Source: Corylus avellana (Eukaryota > Streptophyta > Magnoliopsida > Fagales > Betulaceae). Taken from it: a stretch of DNA of 64,000 nt. Shown here in pieces: positions 1 to 12,531 of this stretch. The number at the start of each line of letters is the position of its first letter. Position 1 is the stretch's first letter. The notes under the pieces were generated by a model that did no database searches, had not been told where the DNA came from, and saw only the letters and a list, made by a program, of their open reading frames with translations. Position numbers and translations under genes: made by a program. The stretch covers positions 18,863,358-18,927,357 of the forward strand of contig NC_081544.1 in NCBI RefSeq assembly GCF_901000735.1, given 5' to 3'.

Positions 1-250
1 GATTGTGCCCTTCTGTCTCTTTCTTCTCATGGACATCTACTGGAAGTACGAGACGCGCCCCAGCTGCGAGTCCCCGGAGTCGTGCACGCCCTCCGAGCAC
101 CTCCGCCACCAGAAATCCATCATCAAGAGCCAGCGCAACGCCCTCCTTATCGCCGCCGCCCTCGTCTTCTACTGGCTCCTCTACTCCGTCACCGCTCTCG
201 TCGTCAGGATCGACCAGCTCAACCAGCGCCTCAAGGCCCGCCGGGACTGA
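1..250 (+). CDS. BAP31-like ER membrane protein, last exon (partial)
   Basis: This is the C-terminal end of a small plant protein of the B-cell-receptor-associated-31-like family (Arabidopsis AT3G17780/AT1G48440 type), thought to sit in the ER membrane. The frame is open from base 2 and ends with TGA at 248-250. Visible features are a hydrophobic run ending in LLMDIYWKYE, a cysteine-containing loop (SCESPESCTPSEHLRHQKS), a second membrane segment (ALLIAAALVFYWLLYSVTALVV) and a polar tail (RIDQLNQRLKARRD). The order membrane segment, DIYWK, two cysteines, SQRNALL, membrane segment matches what I recall of the family. The N-terminal part lies before the window. No frame disruption is seen, so it is probably a live gene. 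Family membership is recognised by eye; the function of the plant members is poorly known. Confidence 0.72.
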   Translation, partial: IVPFCLFLLMDIYWKYETRPSCESPESCTPSEHLRHQKSIIKSQRNALLIAAALVFYWLLYSVTALVVRIDQLNQRLKARRD

Positions 251-2539
251 TGCCTTTGGAGATGAGTTAATCGGTCCGTGTTTTTTTTAATTCAATTTTA
301 TTACGAGTTTTATATGAAACTGGATTATGTTCTCTAGGATGATCGTTGTTGTTTTAATGGTATATGGAATTTGAGGATTATTGGGTCAGTGGTAATCTAA
401 TGGTGGTTGTTGTTTTGATTTTTGGATAATTTCTGGATTGGTTTATTTGAGTTTGTCGGTTCCTGGATATGGGGTTTTATTTTGGGACCTAATTCACTAG
501 TACCGGATACAGCCTTGCTTTTCCGATTATTGCGTTCGTTGCCAAATTGTGGGTTCTTCTGCCTTGGTGGATGTGCAGAGGGACTAATTGTTGTAGTTGT
601 TGAGGAAGTTTATACTTAGATTTTGTAGCTTTCAGATTATGTTCCTAATATTTGGCTTTGAATGCCTTGTGTGAAAAAGGGGTAGTGTACGTGGGAAAAA
701 AGGATTAGACTGGAATGTGGGTTATTCGATTGCCCTAGTGGTCTTAAAGCATCAATTGATTGTTTCTGGCATGTTCATACTGAGTCAAATTGTGAAAAAA
801 GAAGAAGTCATTTTTAAGCTTGCTTGGGTTTGCTTTAAATTCTGTTGATTTGTCCGCAAGCTGAAATTATGTTTAAGTTCTGATGCAATTCAGTGTGGTT
901 TTTGTATATCAAGATATTGGGATGCATTGTTTGCAAAAGGGGTATTATTGTTCTTGTTCGTGAGCCAATGCCTCAGAACCTGGATTTCTCCAGGATTAAC
1001 TCATGTACAAAGGAAATGTAGGCCTCGACTTTATAATTGTTTTTTAACAAACTTTATATGAGAGAGCAAACTACCTTTGAGAAGCTCCACTTTTATTTTT
1101 TTGAACAACCTAAGACCCCCCCAAACACCAAGCACCCCGGACCTCTTCTCCTCGTTTTCATTAAATGAGTGTCATACGAGTCTGTGAGCTTAGATTTTAG
1201 ATTTTGCTATGTGATTAACTTGTGAAGCAATATCTTTTGTCCATGCTTTTAGCTATGCTTTTAAATTTGGTGAATGAACTTGGATGAGCTCAGATTAAAC
1301 TGCAGTATGAACTGCTTTATTTATTACCAATCCTATATCTTCGTCCACCTTGATACTTCCTCCCTTCTCTCCACCAATACATCTGTTCCTTTTTCATGAG
1401 AAATTTAATCAGACTCGAGTTCTTTTGGTCTAACTCATGAAGCAATCATAGTTTTCCCGGTGCTCAAGCTTGGATTCTAAATTTTTGCAATATAGCTGAG
1501 ACCAACTCCGCAAAAGCTGGTTTTCAAAAAACCCTAGACTCCCCTCCCCCCTCCCTCAGATATCCAGCCTCATACCTCAAATTTTCTTTGCTTATGAAAT
1601 TATCTATCTACAAATTTTGGAGTGTTTGGCTCATCTCATGAAACCAGGCACACTGCAGTCCAAGGGTTGAGCTTGGCAGTTATCCTTAGATTATTGTACA
1701 AACAAGCTCAAGGCCAAGCTTTGAGCCTAGCTTTTAAATTTTATGAATCTGCGCAAAAAATATGAGAGACTGAAACAGCTATGTATGCTCGTAGCTTGAC
1801 TTGTGCAGCAGATAGACCTAGCCTCGGAACTGAGCTTTAGATTTTTGACTACCCTCTACTCCCGCGTGTGCACATCAAGCGCCACCCAAGCGCGCGTGTT
1901 GCACACATTGCCACCTCAGTCACACGTAATTTTTTGCCACATGTAAGATCAACAACTTTTTCTGAATTTCTCCTCTAGATCTCCAGAGGTGATATTTCTT
2001 ATGCCTTCATCATTGGGTACCTCTCTCTCTGGATATCGTGGCGGTGTTCCGCTCAAGCAGCTCCAATCTAGCCAGTTCTAGTGGTCTTTCACCTGCTGCA
2101 GTTTCGAAACTTGCTGCTGTAGTTGGTGTTTTTATAGGCAGATCTGCCTTTGGTCGGCTACTTCAAACTGCCATTCATGGTGGCCTAGTTCTTGACCAAA
2201 GAGCCAAGTTTAAATGGGTTGGGCCAACCTTTTGATCCATTCTCAATGGTCTTTATGTTTTGGTTGCGCTGTGCTGGCTAATTTGGGATGTTTGAGAGTT
2301 GCTCCACTTTGTTTTCCCCCCTTAATAATGAGAAACAATTTGAAAGAGGTGAATCGACCGCTAGAACTACAGGTCTTAGAATAAAAAAGAAATAGGCTTG
2401 CTCTTCACTTGAATCAAAATTTCAACACGAATTCGAAGGCTGATTGATATTTTGTTCGAAAAATTCGCAAATCCAGATTTTATTGTAGCATCATTGTTGG
2501 TATTTCCGAAGTGAATATGGTAGTCAATACTTCTAGTGG
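251..2539. other. 3' flank and intergenic DNA, no gene recognised
   Basis: The first few hundred bases after the TGA are T-rich and probably hold the 3' UTR of the BAP31-like gene. The rest is unremarkable AT-rich DNA. One short open frame (2038-2235, 65 codons, starting with GTG) has a plausible composition (SPAAVSKLAAVVGVFIGRSA) but matches nothing I recognise and has no supported start or splice sites. It may be a relic of a mobile element. Confidence 0.5.
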
Positions 2540-2590
2540 GGCAACACTTGTGCAACTCATCACAATTGTGAAAATAAGAATCTCTTCAAG

Positions 2591-3726
2591 ATGTATGAGA
2601 AAGTTAGTGATGATATTAAACTGTACATGGGAGACTCAACTACGGCCAAAGTAGTTAAGAAAGGTATCGTTGAGTTGAAGTTTATTTCGAGCAAAATAAT
2701 TACTCTGCTTGATGTATCTCAGGCACTAGAAATTCAAAAGAATCTAGTTTCTGGCTGTCTTTTGTCCAAACACGGCTTATGTTTGGTTGCCTGACCTTAA
2801 AAGATCTAAACTAGGACCAATGACTTCTAAATGTGTTTTAATTGGTTATGCTTCGCACAATAAAGCTTATCATTTTGATGAATTGGATTCCAATGTTATA
2901 ATTGAATCAAGATATGTAGAATTTTTTGAATCAAATATTATTAAGTTTTTTTTTGAGCAAGTACTTCTAATAATGAAAATAATTTTGAAAATGTTGTTTC
3001 AAAAAATGAAAAGGTAAGAAAATCCAAAAGAATGAGAAAAGAAAGGAGTTTAGGTCCTAATATTTTGACATACTTTATAGAAGGCAACTCTCATATGATT
3101 ATGAGTAAATTTCGTACATGTTATATATCTTGGAAAATGAACCTTCTAACCTTGAAGAAGCTGTGAAATTTGGGGATGCCACATTCTAAAATGATGCTAT
3201 TGATGATGAAATGGAGTTCATAATGTTTAATAATACATGGATATTAGTAGATTTGCCTTTCAGTTCTAAACTCATAAGATGTAAATGGATCTTTAATAGA
3301 AGATGAAACTTGATGGATTATAAGGCTAGATTAGTTAACCAAAGGGTTTAGACAATCTAAAAGCATTGATTATTTTGATACATGTACTTTTGTGGCTAGC
3401 ATTTCATCAATTAGAACTTTTATATCTTTGGCTTCCATATTTAACCTTGAAATTAACCAATTGGATGTGAAAACAACATTCTTAAATGTATATTTGGATA
3501 GAAAGGTACATATGGAACAACTAGAAAGATTCATTTTTCCAAGACAAGAAAACAAAGTTTGTAAATTAGTTAAGTTTTTGTATGGTTTAAAACAAGCTTC
3601 TAAATGGTTGCATGAAAGATTCAATAACGTAATTATTTCTAATGGTTTACATTTGAATAAAGCTAATAAATGAATCTGTATGATAATGATGTTGTCATTA
3701 TATGTTTGTATGTAGATGACATGCTA
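2591..3726 (+). pseudogene. copia pol remnant: pre-integrase, integrase end, RT to YVDD
   Basis: The first piece reads like the copia pre-integrase region (YMGDSTTAKV, then LVSGCLLSKHGL). It is followed abruptly by an integrase C-terminal signature (SKCVLIGYASHNKAYHFDEL). The RT piece has the family's LEINQLDVKTTFLN start and the LVKFLYGLKQASKWLHERF helix. The catalytic YVDD lies at 3709-3720, just before the poly-T boundary of the inserted LINE. Frames shift between pieces and in-frame stops occur, so it is a dead copy. The reading is supported by the order of motifs; lineage is not resolved. Confidence 0.78.
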
Positions 3727-5050
3727 TTTTTTTTTTTTTTTTGATAAGTAATATTGTATATATCAAAAAAAGTGCAATGCGCCTCTAAGTACACACGAAA
3801 GTATACATAGGTAGCCCGACTTAAAACTCAAAGACAAAACCCAAAAAGACCCAACCCAAAAATCCCAACAAGTAGCCACAACCAAACAGTAAAACCAAAA
3901 AAAGAACCCAAAGACTAAAGCCCACAAAAGCCCAACACCAGCCTTAAAAAACCCAAAGCCCCTAATGCACCTCTGGATGAAAGGAAAATGCATTTTCGGT
4001 CCCAACACAACCTCGCCAGCGCTGGCACTTCTCTAGAGAAGGTCTCCCTCTAGCCTCAAAATTGATGGAGCATTCTAAATTATTGAGTTCCTTATTCCCT
4101 TTTACCTTTGGGGTATAGGGCTCCCGCTTCTCTTCAATATTCGAAAAAAGATTCAAAAGACTTTTCTCGTCACCTTCTACACCATAAGACAATCTCACAA
4201 TGAGGGCGAATTTCACCGCATCTAGCACCACCTCCGAATAGGTCTCCACCCCCTTCTCCAAAGTTTCCGCCACAACCTCGGCCAACAACTCCTTGTTTTT
4301 ATTTAACTGCTAAGCAATCTTCTCCTTCACTCTCCAGGCATAGCCTATTTGAGACTTGGAGACAAAGGAGTAAATTGGAGCACCACCCTCCAACATGCAA
4401 GGAAAAGGTTCGTTGAGTCTCAAACCCAGCTCAGCCACGTGATTCTTCGAAGAAGAATAGACCTGTGATTCTTCGACGACAACCTTAGAACCCTTAACTG
4501 ACGATGAAGCCTCCTTCATCCCAGGTAGAGAAGGAGCATTTCTAGACCCTAAAAAACCCTGACGGAGCAACCCTTTCGCCGATGTAGAGATACGATCAGC
4601 CTTAACAGAAGCTGCCTCCGGAAGGACACAGACCACCGCCAGAGACGCAGGAGAGACAGAGGCCTCGACCGTAGTAGTAGGGGAAACAAAAAGATCCCTT
4701 ACCCTAGACACAGTACTCACTAGAGTAGTCTGCCAACCTCGACCTGTCTCCGGCAACATAGCAGCCTCCGACAGCGAACCAGGCCCCGACACGCAACCAT
4801 GAATAGGTATCCCATCACCGATACAGCAAACCATCGTCTTCTCCAAACCAACTTTCACAAAAGGCTTCGGCTACACCTCCGCCATCGTCTGACACAACAT
4901 CGCAAGCGCGAAATCAGCACTAGGAACGAAAGCGACCGGCGCAGAAAGCTTAGAAGCCAGTCGGATACAAGAATCCCAACAAGCGGCCTCATCGGTAGCG
5001 GCCTCACCGATATAGGCTACCGGAAACAAAACATCCCCCATAGTAATAAT
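3727..5050 (-). mobile_element. 5'-truncated LINE-type retrotransposon inserted in copia RT
   Basis: On the minus strand this block ends with a poly-A tail (T run at 3727-3742 on the plus strand), preceded by the 'cttatcaaaaaa' type of 3' end common to plant LINEs. It sits directly after the YVDD codons of the copia RT, and the copia reading frame resumes at about 5055 (KDTKDFLSSHFDMK). I could not find a convincing target-site duplication, so the upstream end is approximate. Confidence 0.65.
3962..4858 (-). pseudogene. LINE-associated ORF remnant, two overlapping frames
   Basis: Two minus-strand frames, 4310-4858 (182 codons) and 3962-4288 (108 codons), look like one protein broken by a stop or frameshift near 4290-4310. 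The first ends in a stretch with LGLRLNEPFPCMLEGG and SQIGYAWRVKEKIA. The second continues with LAEVVAETLEKGVETYSEVV and SLEKCQRW. I believe this is the C-terminal part of an ORF1-like protein of a plant LINE, because it lies just upstream of a LINE-like 3' end. No zinc knuckle or RT motif is visible, so the assignment rests on position. Confidence 0.4.
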
Positions 5051-5054
5051 AATT

Positions 5055-5812
5055 CTTGTATTAAAGATACAAAAGATTTTTTGTCATCGCATTTTGATAT
5101 GAAATATATGGGGTGTAGCTAAACACCATACTTAATATTAAAATACATAGAATAGGAACTACATATGTTATACCACAAACTCATTATATTGACAAAATTT
5201 TGAATAAATTTAGTCATTTACATGACAAAATTTATCGTGTTTCTTATAACTCTAGTTTAAAGCTTGGAATAAATCAAAATCAATGTATTCACAACTAGAA
5301 TATTTTCGTGTTATTAGAAGTCAAATGAATGCAATGCATTGCACACGTCCATACATTGCATTTGCCATAAACAAATTGAGTAGATACACAAGTTGTCCAA
5401 GCATTGAATCTTGGAAAGAAATTTCCAATTGTTTTGGGTTACTTAAAAGGAACTAGACCTTATGCTCCATACTATGGATGATATCGCTATGTGATTGAAA
5501 GGTATAGTGATGCAAATTGGAACCGTGAATGATGAATCTAAATCCACAAGTGGATAGGTTTTTACCCTCGGTAGTCCAGCTATCTCTTAAGGATCTAAGA
5601 AACAAACTTGCATAACTTACTCAACTATGGAGTCAGAGTTAATTGGTCTAGGAGCCGCTAGGAAAGATGTTGAATGTTTGAGAAACCTATTGATTAACTT
5701 GCCTGTGTGGCCAACTCCAATGCCTCCCATTTTCTTACATTGTGATAGCCAAGCCACATTATCAAGAATATACAATAAGTTCTATAATGGAAAGTCAAGA
5801 CACATTAGTTAA
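5055..5812 (+). pseudogene. copia pol remnant: end of RT and RNase H
   Basis: After the LINE insertion the copia frame resumes with KDTKDFLSSHFDMKYMG, the conserved stretch a short distance after YVDD. It passes through several stops and ends with an RNase H segment at 5627-5812 (ESELIGLGAARKDVECLRNLL, then LHCDSQATLSRIYN, then the KSRHI motif). It is the second half of the element whose first half ends at 3726. Dead copy. Confidence 0.75.
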
Positions 5813-5830
5813 ATATAACACTGTGAGACA

Positions 5831-7149
5831 ATGAGAAAAACCCCACTTGAAATGTGTCTAAAACAAATTGAATAGATCACTAAAAGATGGCAACCCAACC
5901 TAAACTTTGAATAATAAACTCTAGGTTCAATGGGAAAAACAAAGTCTTTATGGTGATAGTTGTAGCACCTAAATTAGACCATCAAGAGGAACAATGATAG
6001 TTTTAGTGCTAGTCCAATAGTGAACAATGATGTTTGTCTTGTAAGTAATCTGTCATTCGTGAAGCAAATTCGTATTGTTCACCTTATACACTATAGAGTG
6101 GGGTGGGGCCTTTAGTTTAGGAATGATTCCATGTCTTGGTAATCTCTAAAATAGAAAACTTGAGCACGATAACATTTAAATTTCATCGAAAGAATGAGTA
6201 ACCTAGGTATGGATTGCAGGTGTAGTCCTCGTCAATAGTCACCCAAAGGATAGGATCTAGGTGGTGAAAATTGACATTGAGAAGTGATGGAATTTAACTG
6301 TTTATTTTTATTGGTTGCGTTTATTTTTTTGGTGATTATGTTTTGGCGAGAATGATTTCCTTATATAGACGTTTCACAATCTGAAAATGTCTGTAATGAC
6401 TCATGCCCTTATTGTTGGATTGTGATGCTTGTGTGTGTGTCCAAAGTTAAATTACTACCCTAGCCTTGGTCTTTTCCATCACCAAACTCCATTCTTTACA
6501 TTGAGAATTTGATTGAGTTTTTGAGGTACATATAGATGCTATATCAGTTTATGCTTTCATACAATATTTCTTCATCTTCATCATATACCTTGGTTCATCT
6601 CTCTCTCTTTCTCTCTCTGTATTTAGCTATAGCCGATTTTTCTTGCCTTTGTTACAATATTCCCTAATTGTCTCTCATGGATTCTATTTAATTTTCTTTA
6701 ATTGGTGTAGTGCCATGTTCACCTATTCATTTCTGCAATATTTTTTTATCTTTTATTTCAGTCTATGATGTATTATAATAAAAATACATTTGATGGAATT
6801 TAACTATTTTTATACCTATAGGTTGGTTGAGATAAACACCATCCACATAAATGTGATACCTTTTTGATTTGAAGTAACAACATATGTATTATGTAAACTA
6901 GCTTAGAACCCGCGCAATGCGCGAAATTATTTATCATAATTTAATTTTAAAACTTAAAACACATTTCCATTGTATTTTTTATTATAGGTTAAAAAAGTTA
7001 TGTAAACAAATATATCATGCCTATTTTAATTAAAAAAAAAAAAAAAAAAAAAAAACATAGTAAAGGTTATACAATAGTTTATTGCTGAACATAGTGACAC
7101 AATTACACATAAGAATTAAGATTGCATGAATATATAAATCTCATAAAAA
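5831..7149. other. Intergenic DNA, possible copia 3' tail
   Basis: No coding frame is recognised. The first 100-450 bases probably continue the copia 3' region. There is a CT-rich stretch near 6600-6620 and a 29-base A run near 7025-7053. At 6901-6930 the text CTTAGAACCCGCGCAATGCGCG resembles a widely repeated plant element end, but I cannot assign it. Confidence 0.45.
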
Positions 7150-7154
7150 TATAC

Positions 7155-7578
7155 TGTTGGGGATAAAATCCACTATGGGTCCCACTATCTCTTAACAACC
7201 CTCAATTATCTCATAAGATCCTACATTATCTCAACTACCTCACATTATCTATCCACTATTTCAAATGATCCCTCAATGATCTGAAAGGAGAAGATCGAGG
7301 AAGCAGTTACACAGATACAACCCTATTAAAGGGAACGCCAGGCATTGGTAACAGGGATCGATCATTTATTTTCTCAATACATAGCTAGCTCTGGCTATAT
7401 TTAGACCCTATATACGATTGCTAACTTAAGCAACGGAAGGTCTACGAGGCCTTCCCCGGAGACCCCTTTGACGCTCTTATTATTTTGTAGGAGCCTGAAG
7501 ATTGATGATCACAAACGCCTCAAAGAACGTGAAGATCACACCAATCGGAGACTGTTAGACCAAAAAAATGCGCCAACA
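7155..7578 (+). repeat. Left LTR of the LARD-like element
   Basis: Begins TGTTGGGGATAAAATCC and ends CGCCAACA. It is highly similar to 19287-19708 throughout, including the stretch with CTCAATACATAGCTAGCTCT and the end segment AATCGGAGACTGTTAGACC. Preceded by TATAC. Confidence 0.88.
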
Positions 7579-7581
7579 GTT

Positions 7582-7599
7582 TGGTGCCGTTTGTGAGAA
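7582..7599 (+). other. Candidate primer binding site of the LARD-like element
   Basis: TGGTGCCGTTTGTGAGAA starts three bases after the left LTR. It resembles the TGGCGCCGT primer sites found in many plant LTR elements of the gypsy group and thought to pair with a tRNA 3' end. Here it carries several mismatches, so it is a decayed or divergent site. Confidence 0.6.
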
Positions 7600-8096
7600 T
7601 ACAACTACGTTCTTACAAAATCAAAATCCGTTATGGTGACGTGCATTCAGGCGATACATCAACCGGAATGAGATGGTTTCCTTCTCGAAATTTTGAAATT
7701 TCGGAGAATCCATGGCAGATCTATACTTATCCGATGGATTTGCACATATCTAAAATCATGGATCCCAGATCCACTCTGTTGCCATCTGCGTACCCCAAAT
7801 CAGTGTTTGCTTTCGTTAGATCTGCAAGATCTATTTAATGAAAGGGAAATCAGACAACTTTTACTGTAGCCGTCAAAAATAAAGAAAAAACCTTCTTGCA
7901 TCACGCCTTTTCAGAAGAAAAAGGGAAGAAAGCTTAGTAAAAAAGGACAGCTTTTGAGAAATCTTGCATTAGAAAATTATTTTAAAAAATAGTACCATAT
8001 GCAAGAACGTAGACCTATGACGAGGCCACTTATGAGAGTGGCTTTGATTTTTTAGCCTTCACAAAATTGCATGAGAAGAGACAAACGTCTCTGAAC

Positions 8097-9470
8097 TCAT
8101 CTGACTACAATGAGCAATGCACACGTAGGCCCATGACTATGCCACTGAAAGTGGCTTTGGTTTTTTAAGGGGTAAGTAATTGAAAGCAAAAGATGGGAAA
8201 GGTGCCAGAAACGAAGGCACCAACAGTGTCTTTCCGACCCCTCCTCAGAACTGCCAGTGCTCCTTCTCGACACCGACTCCTCCTCACCACTGATGCCCAT
8301 ACTCAGTGATTTGGAAGTTAAGCTCGCTGCTAAAAAGGATCGTCGACCTCTCCTCGGTGATCCAGCGACTAGCAGTCCGTAGGTTTGTGAGCCAGCAGAC
8401 CCACGACATTCGCTCACATGTTGCCGAACACATGAAGGATGCCTCAGTCCCCGAACCTCTTCCAACTTTAGGCTCCCATGACAAGCTCTCCTCAGACCGC
8501 TGAGGTCGACCCATCCTCGGGCACCACCAAAAGTGAGCCTAGCAAACTTGCCGACGAACTCCCTCCAGATTCCCGACATATTTTTCTCTCGCTAAGACTT
8601 GCTCAGCCTCGCTTCACCGGGGAACTCGTCCTATGTCGCACCACGCCCCGCGATCAGTGATCGCGAAGTCCCAGCTCAGGTTTGGTGAACCCAAGCTTGT
8701 CAAGGAGCTGCAAACCCAAGCCCACCGATCCTCCACTTAGGCTCACAGAACCTCACCTCATGGTTTGCCGAGCCCACAATTCCGGTCCGCGCGAGCTCCA
8801 TACAGGGTCGCTGCGAGCGATCCTGCGATTTCACCCCGGTGAACCAACGATCCAACCTTCGAGCCCGCAGTTCCAACGACGAACCAGCGAGCCTGCGGTC
8901 CCGCCATGAGACACCTCCTACGAACGATCAGCGTCCACACAGGACAAACTCGGCCTCGCCTCAAACTTGCCCAAGCTCGCCAGATTGCAGGCCTCGCCAA
9001 GTCCTACCTGAAGGTCGCCACCTGATATTCTCAACTCAGGTTCGTCCAACCAGCTTCGGAGTTGCAGTTAGCTCGCCCAAAGGTTCATTGAACCCTCCTC
9101 AGATTCGAAGATCAAACTCGGGTTCATCTCACTGAGCCCTCCTCATTCGTCGAATCGCCGACCCAGACTGGGGCATCACCATGAGCGAGCCCAGCACTCG
9201 CCGATGAACCAGCGCTCGAGCGACCTCGACCTCACCTGGTCCTCGCAAGCCTGGCGTCACCTCACCGGTGAACCAGCAATTCGAGTGACGAGGCTCGAAT
9301 CTGCCAAGTCACCGAGCCAGCCTTGGGGTCATCTGGACGACCCATTCTTAGCTGCATACAGGGCAGTCGAGTGTCAGTTCTCTTCAACCTTAGGTTCATT
9401 GACTCCTCTTCTTGGATTTATAATTATGAATTGTATTTTGCTTGGATGCACTTGTTCTCATTTTGTGCAG
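8097..9470. other. GC-richer non-coding interior of the LARD-like element
   Basis: This part is much richer in G and C than the surroundings and full of loosely repeated words such as CTCGCC, CCTCAC, CGAACCAGCG and GAGCCTGC. Open frames occur on both strands, but their translations are low in complexity and rich in Ser, Pro and Arg, with no domain. I read it as degenerate repetitive sequence, not a gene. Confidence 0.55.
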
Positions 9471-9479
9471 AAAAAGTTC

Positions 9480-9800
9480 GAAATCCCAAGGAATGAAAAA
9501 TTCCGAAACTCCTAGGAAAAAATTCCGAGTCGCAACTCCAAGGGAATAATTCCGAGGATGGGTCATCTCGCGAAAATCCAAGGAGCAAGTCCGAGTCTCA
9601 GACCGAAATCCCGAGGATGAAGTCCGAGTTCGAGAGTCCAAGGATGGAGAATTCCGAGGAAAATTTTCGAGTCAAAATTCCAAAAGGACAAAATCTAAGG
9701 AACAATCCCGAGAGTCACAACTCCAAAGGAAACAATTCCAAGGAAAAGTCCCGAGAATTATAACTCCAATGGAACAATTTCGAGGAAAAAATCCCGAGAA
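9480..9800. repeat. Degenerate short-period array with CCGAGGA/CCAAGGA core
   Basis: Units of roughly 18-25 bases repeat imperfectly, each built from AATTCC or AAGTCC followed by GAGGA or AAGGA (for example near 9505, 9548, 9575, 9610, 9640, 9680 and 9735). No protein is implied. Confidence 0.6.
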
Positions 9801-10959
9801 CCATACAGCCAACTTACACCAAGACGTTCCATAAACAAGTGGATACCCGGAAGCCTAATGTCAACAACATGGCTCTTCCTACTCTTGTCGATACTGCAAG
9901 GCTGTTATTGAATCAGATTGACTAAGAAAACAAAATTCTCCTTAGAGATGTTTCTGGGTCATAGACCCATCAAGATTTGCGAGATAAGTCTCATTTATGC
10001 TTTTTCATTTAATTTGAGAACTTAATAGCATTTGACAATTTATTGAAGTGTCAAAATTTGACTTTTCAAAGAGATAAAGCCAACACGTTGCTTGTCAAAA
10101 ATTGGAGAAAGGAAAAAGAGCGAAGATAGACAGAGGCTTACTCCTCTCATGAAAATAGTATTGTCATCTCGATGGTCAAGGCGAAGGAACTGAACTTCCC
10201 AATTGCTCTAAATATGGAGCTCCTATGAAGTCATTTCACAATTTACGGGATACAATAGTGGACAAAGGGAGCTCATTTCAAAGAAGCAGAACTTGCTCTC
10301 GGTGGTAGCTTCACCATGGCTGAGGCCCGAGTCTCACTCCCGGGGGGTATACCTCTCATCTTACACAACCAATGGTGTGTCACCCAAAGTTGAGAAAATC
10401 AATAGCTCCAACCATCTATCTAGACAGCAAGATGCTTTCATTGAAGCCCAACTTCAATGAGACAAGCGGGCCCTCCACGGGGGGTCTCTCATTAAGACAA
10501 AGAAGCTCCCGCATCCATGGAGCACCTAGCAGCCCAGAGTAGGTCCTACCTTGCTATGGCATAAGACTGCTCTAACGCATACCCTTGCCATGGCAAGGCG
10601 ACCCACCTCAGATACGAATGTCATCATGATAATGCAAGCTCATGGTCCGCTAAGATGGAAATGTTGATTCAGCATGCCCGTCGGCAATGACTCGACGAAA
10701 GCCAAGCAACAACATCCAAGGGTCAAAGTCAAATATCAGCAAGGAAGCATCGGCTAGGGCAACTCCTCTCCACTGAACTCATTTCACAATTTGAGTATCT
10801 CGCCATTGACACCACTCCTGCCACATAGAAATGGGAGGTACATATTCTATTTTTATATTATATGAATCTTATAACCAAATACATGCAGGAAAAGCTCAAT
10901 GTAGGAGGAGTTTGCTCCTAAGCTGCCATTAAATGGTTGCCAACAAGACGCTTCACCTA

Positions 10960-11206
10960 AGCATGGCCGAGCATCGCTCCGCCTCAGCATGACCGAGGCC
11001 CGAGTCTTACTCCGCCTCATACGGCTGAGTTCGCTCTGCCTCACCATGGCCAAGGCCCGAGTCTACTCCGCCTCATAGGACCGAGTTCACTTCACCTCAT
11101 ACGGTCGAGTTCACTCCGCCTCATACGACTGAGTCTCACTCCGCCTCATACTGTTGAGCTCACTCTGCCTCAACATGGCCGAGGCCCGAGTCTCACTCCG
11201 CCTCTA
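10960..11206. repeat. Degenerate tandem array, about 25-30 bp period
   Basis: Repeated phrases of the type 'catggccgaggcccgagtc' and 'tcactccgcctcatac' follow one another many times. One similar unit lies earlier, near 10316. The nested element was inserted inside this array: the array phrase CTCTACATGGCCGAGT continues at 18512. Confidence 0.7.
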
Positions 11207-12531
11207 TGATGTACAAATTTAATTGTACTCGCAAGTGCGCGAGTTGTGTGCAGTAAAGTGTGTGTGCAAGTGCAAGGTCGAATCCACAGGGAGTCGTATT
11301 TGCAAAAATTAATTTTCTAATTTAAACCAATTTTATCTTAACCTAGTTTCAAATTTCGTATTTTTGTCGTGCAAAAACATAAATTGAACTAAATGATTTG
11401 AAAACAATTAATTAAAAAGTACTAAGGTTATCTGAATCCACTTCGCCAAATCAAACAACATGTTCTTGCATTTTATGCATACAATAGACAACAAAAAAGT
11501 TTATACATTGTTCAAAAGTCGTAAACACGTACATTAAATCATTCGATGAATCCATCTGTTAAATGAATCACAACGAATATTTAATTAAGCTCAAATCATC
11601 CACTGTATCCGTAGATCACAATGAATATTAGTCTCAATTCAATCATTCGATGTACCCCCAGACGAAACACAACGAATATAAAATTTAGCATGAATAAAAG
11701 AACAACACTCAATCAAATGAAATTAATCAAACAATTGAATTGACTTTGAACAACAATTTCATTAAAAATCACATTGTATACATAAAACGACAAGAATATG
11801 AATGTTTATCAATCACGAGGCTTCATCTTCAACCTTAGTTGAAGATTTAGCCTCTCATGACAAAAGAAATCATAAAGAAACTAAATTAACTTCATTAAAA
11901 TCAAATACTTACAAAAGAATTCGAGTTCAAAGTGACAAAATGCCCATAAAACACGAAAACGACAAAGAACAGCGCCCCTGGCGCGCCTCCGTACGTTTAC
12001 AATAGAAAAGAATGATATTTATAAGCTAATTTTAGGGTTTCAGCACTGCCAGGTCGGCCGAGTGCGCTCGATCGCACTCTAGGTGCGCTCAATCGCACTC
12101 GGGCAACATGTTTTCTGCTGCGTAGGGCGCGAATGCGCTTGATCGCACTAAATGTGCACTCGAGCGCACTTTCAGTCAAAATTAGCCTACTCTTGTGAAA
12201 TATGAATTTGTAGATCTTCGAGTTAGCTTTCCAATGACACTAAGATCGCTTCAATCCGAGCTATACAACTCAAGATATGGCCCTTTTAGTGGGACTTGTC
12301 GGGTGCGAATTATCGGTCGATCCCAATTTGCTGCCAATGCTCCATGAAGTGTCTTAAGCTTCAGAATTAATGGAATGAGTTACAAATTTCACCTTAAAGC
12401 CGCATTTTTATTTTAACAGCCTGCAAATCACTAAAATACCAAAACTAACCAAAACATCAGAAAATAATAAAGCTAAAGGCTTAGCAAATGCAAATTAAGG
12501 GGTCTAAATATGCAATATTTGGCACTCATCA
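11207..12531 (-). repeat. 3' LTR (left) of the nested element
   Basis: 1,325 bp, matching 17230-18511 from TGATGTACAAATTTAATTG to ATTTGGCACTCATCA. It contains four copies of a palindromic GTGCGCTCGATCGCAC-type motif between 12061 and 12170; the other LTR has two, which accounts for most of the length difference. Confidence 0.88.

Larger units (their letters stand above)
2540..5830 (+). mobile_element. Decayed Ty1/copia retrotransposon, interrupted by a LINE fragment
   Basis: In reading order the plus strand holds copia polyprotein remnants: a protease/pre-integrase stretch (about 2591-2776), the end of integrase (about 2790-2990), reverse transcriptase up to its YVDD motif (about 3390-3726), and after an insertion the rest of RT and the RNase H end (5055-5812). 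The integrase core between about 2776 and 2790 is missing, so there is an internal deletion. Several frames and stops alternate, so nothing full length can be made. LTRs were not identified with confidence. A 15-bp match (TGATGGAATTTAACT) at 6291 and 6792 may be related to the 3' LTR. Confidence 0.8.

Noticed and set aside
2038..2235. 65-codon frame as a small gene
   Set aside because: It starts with GTG, has no recognisable family, and lies among degenerate element DNA.
8097..9515. Several 75-160 codon frames on both strands
   Set aside because: They overlap each other in GC-rich, stop-poor repetitive DNA inside a retroelement and have no domain.
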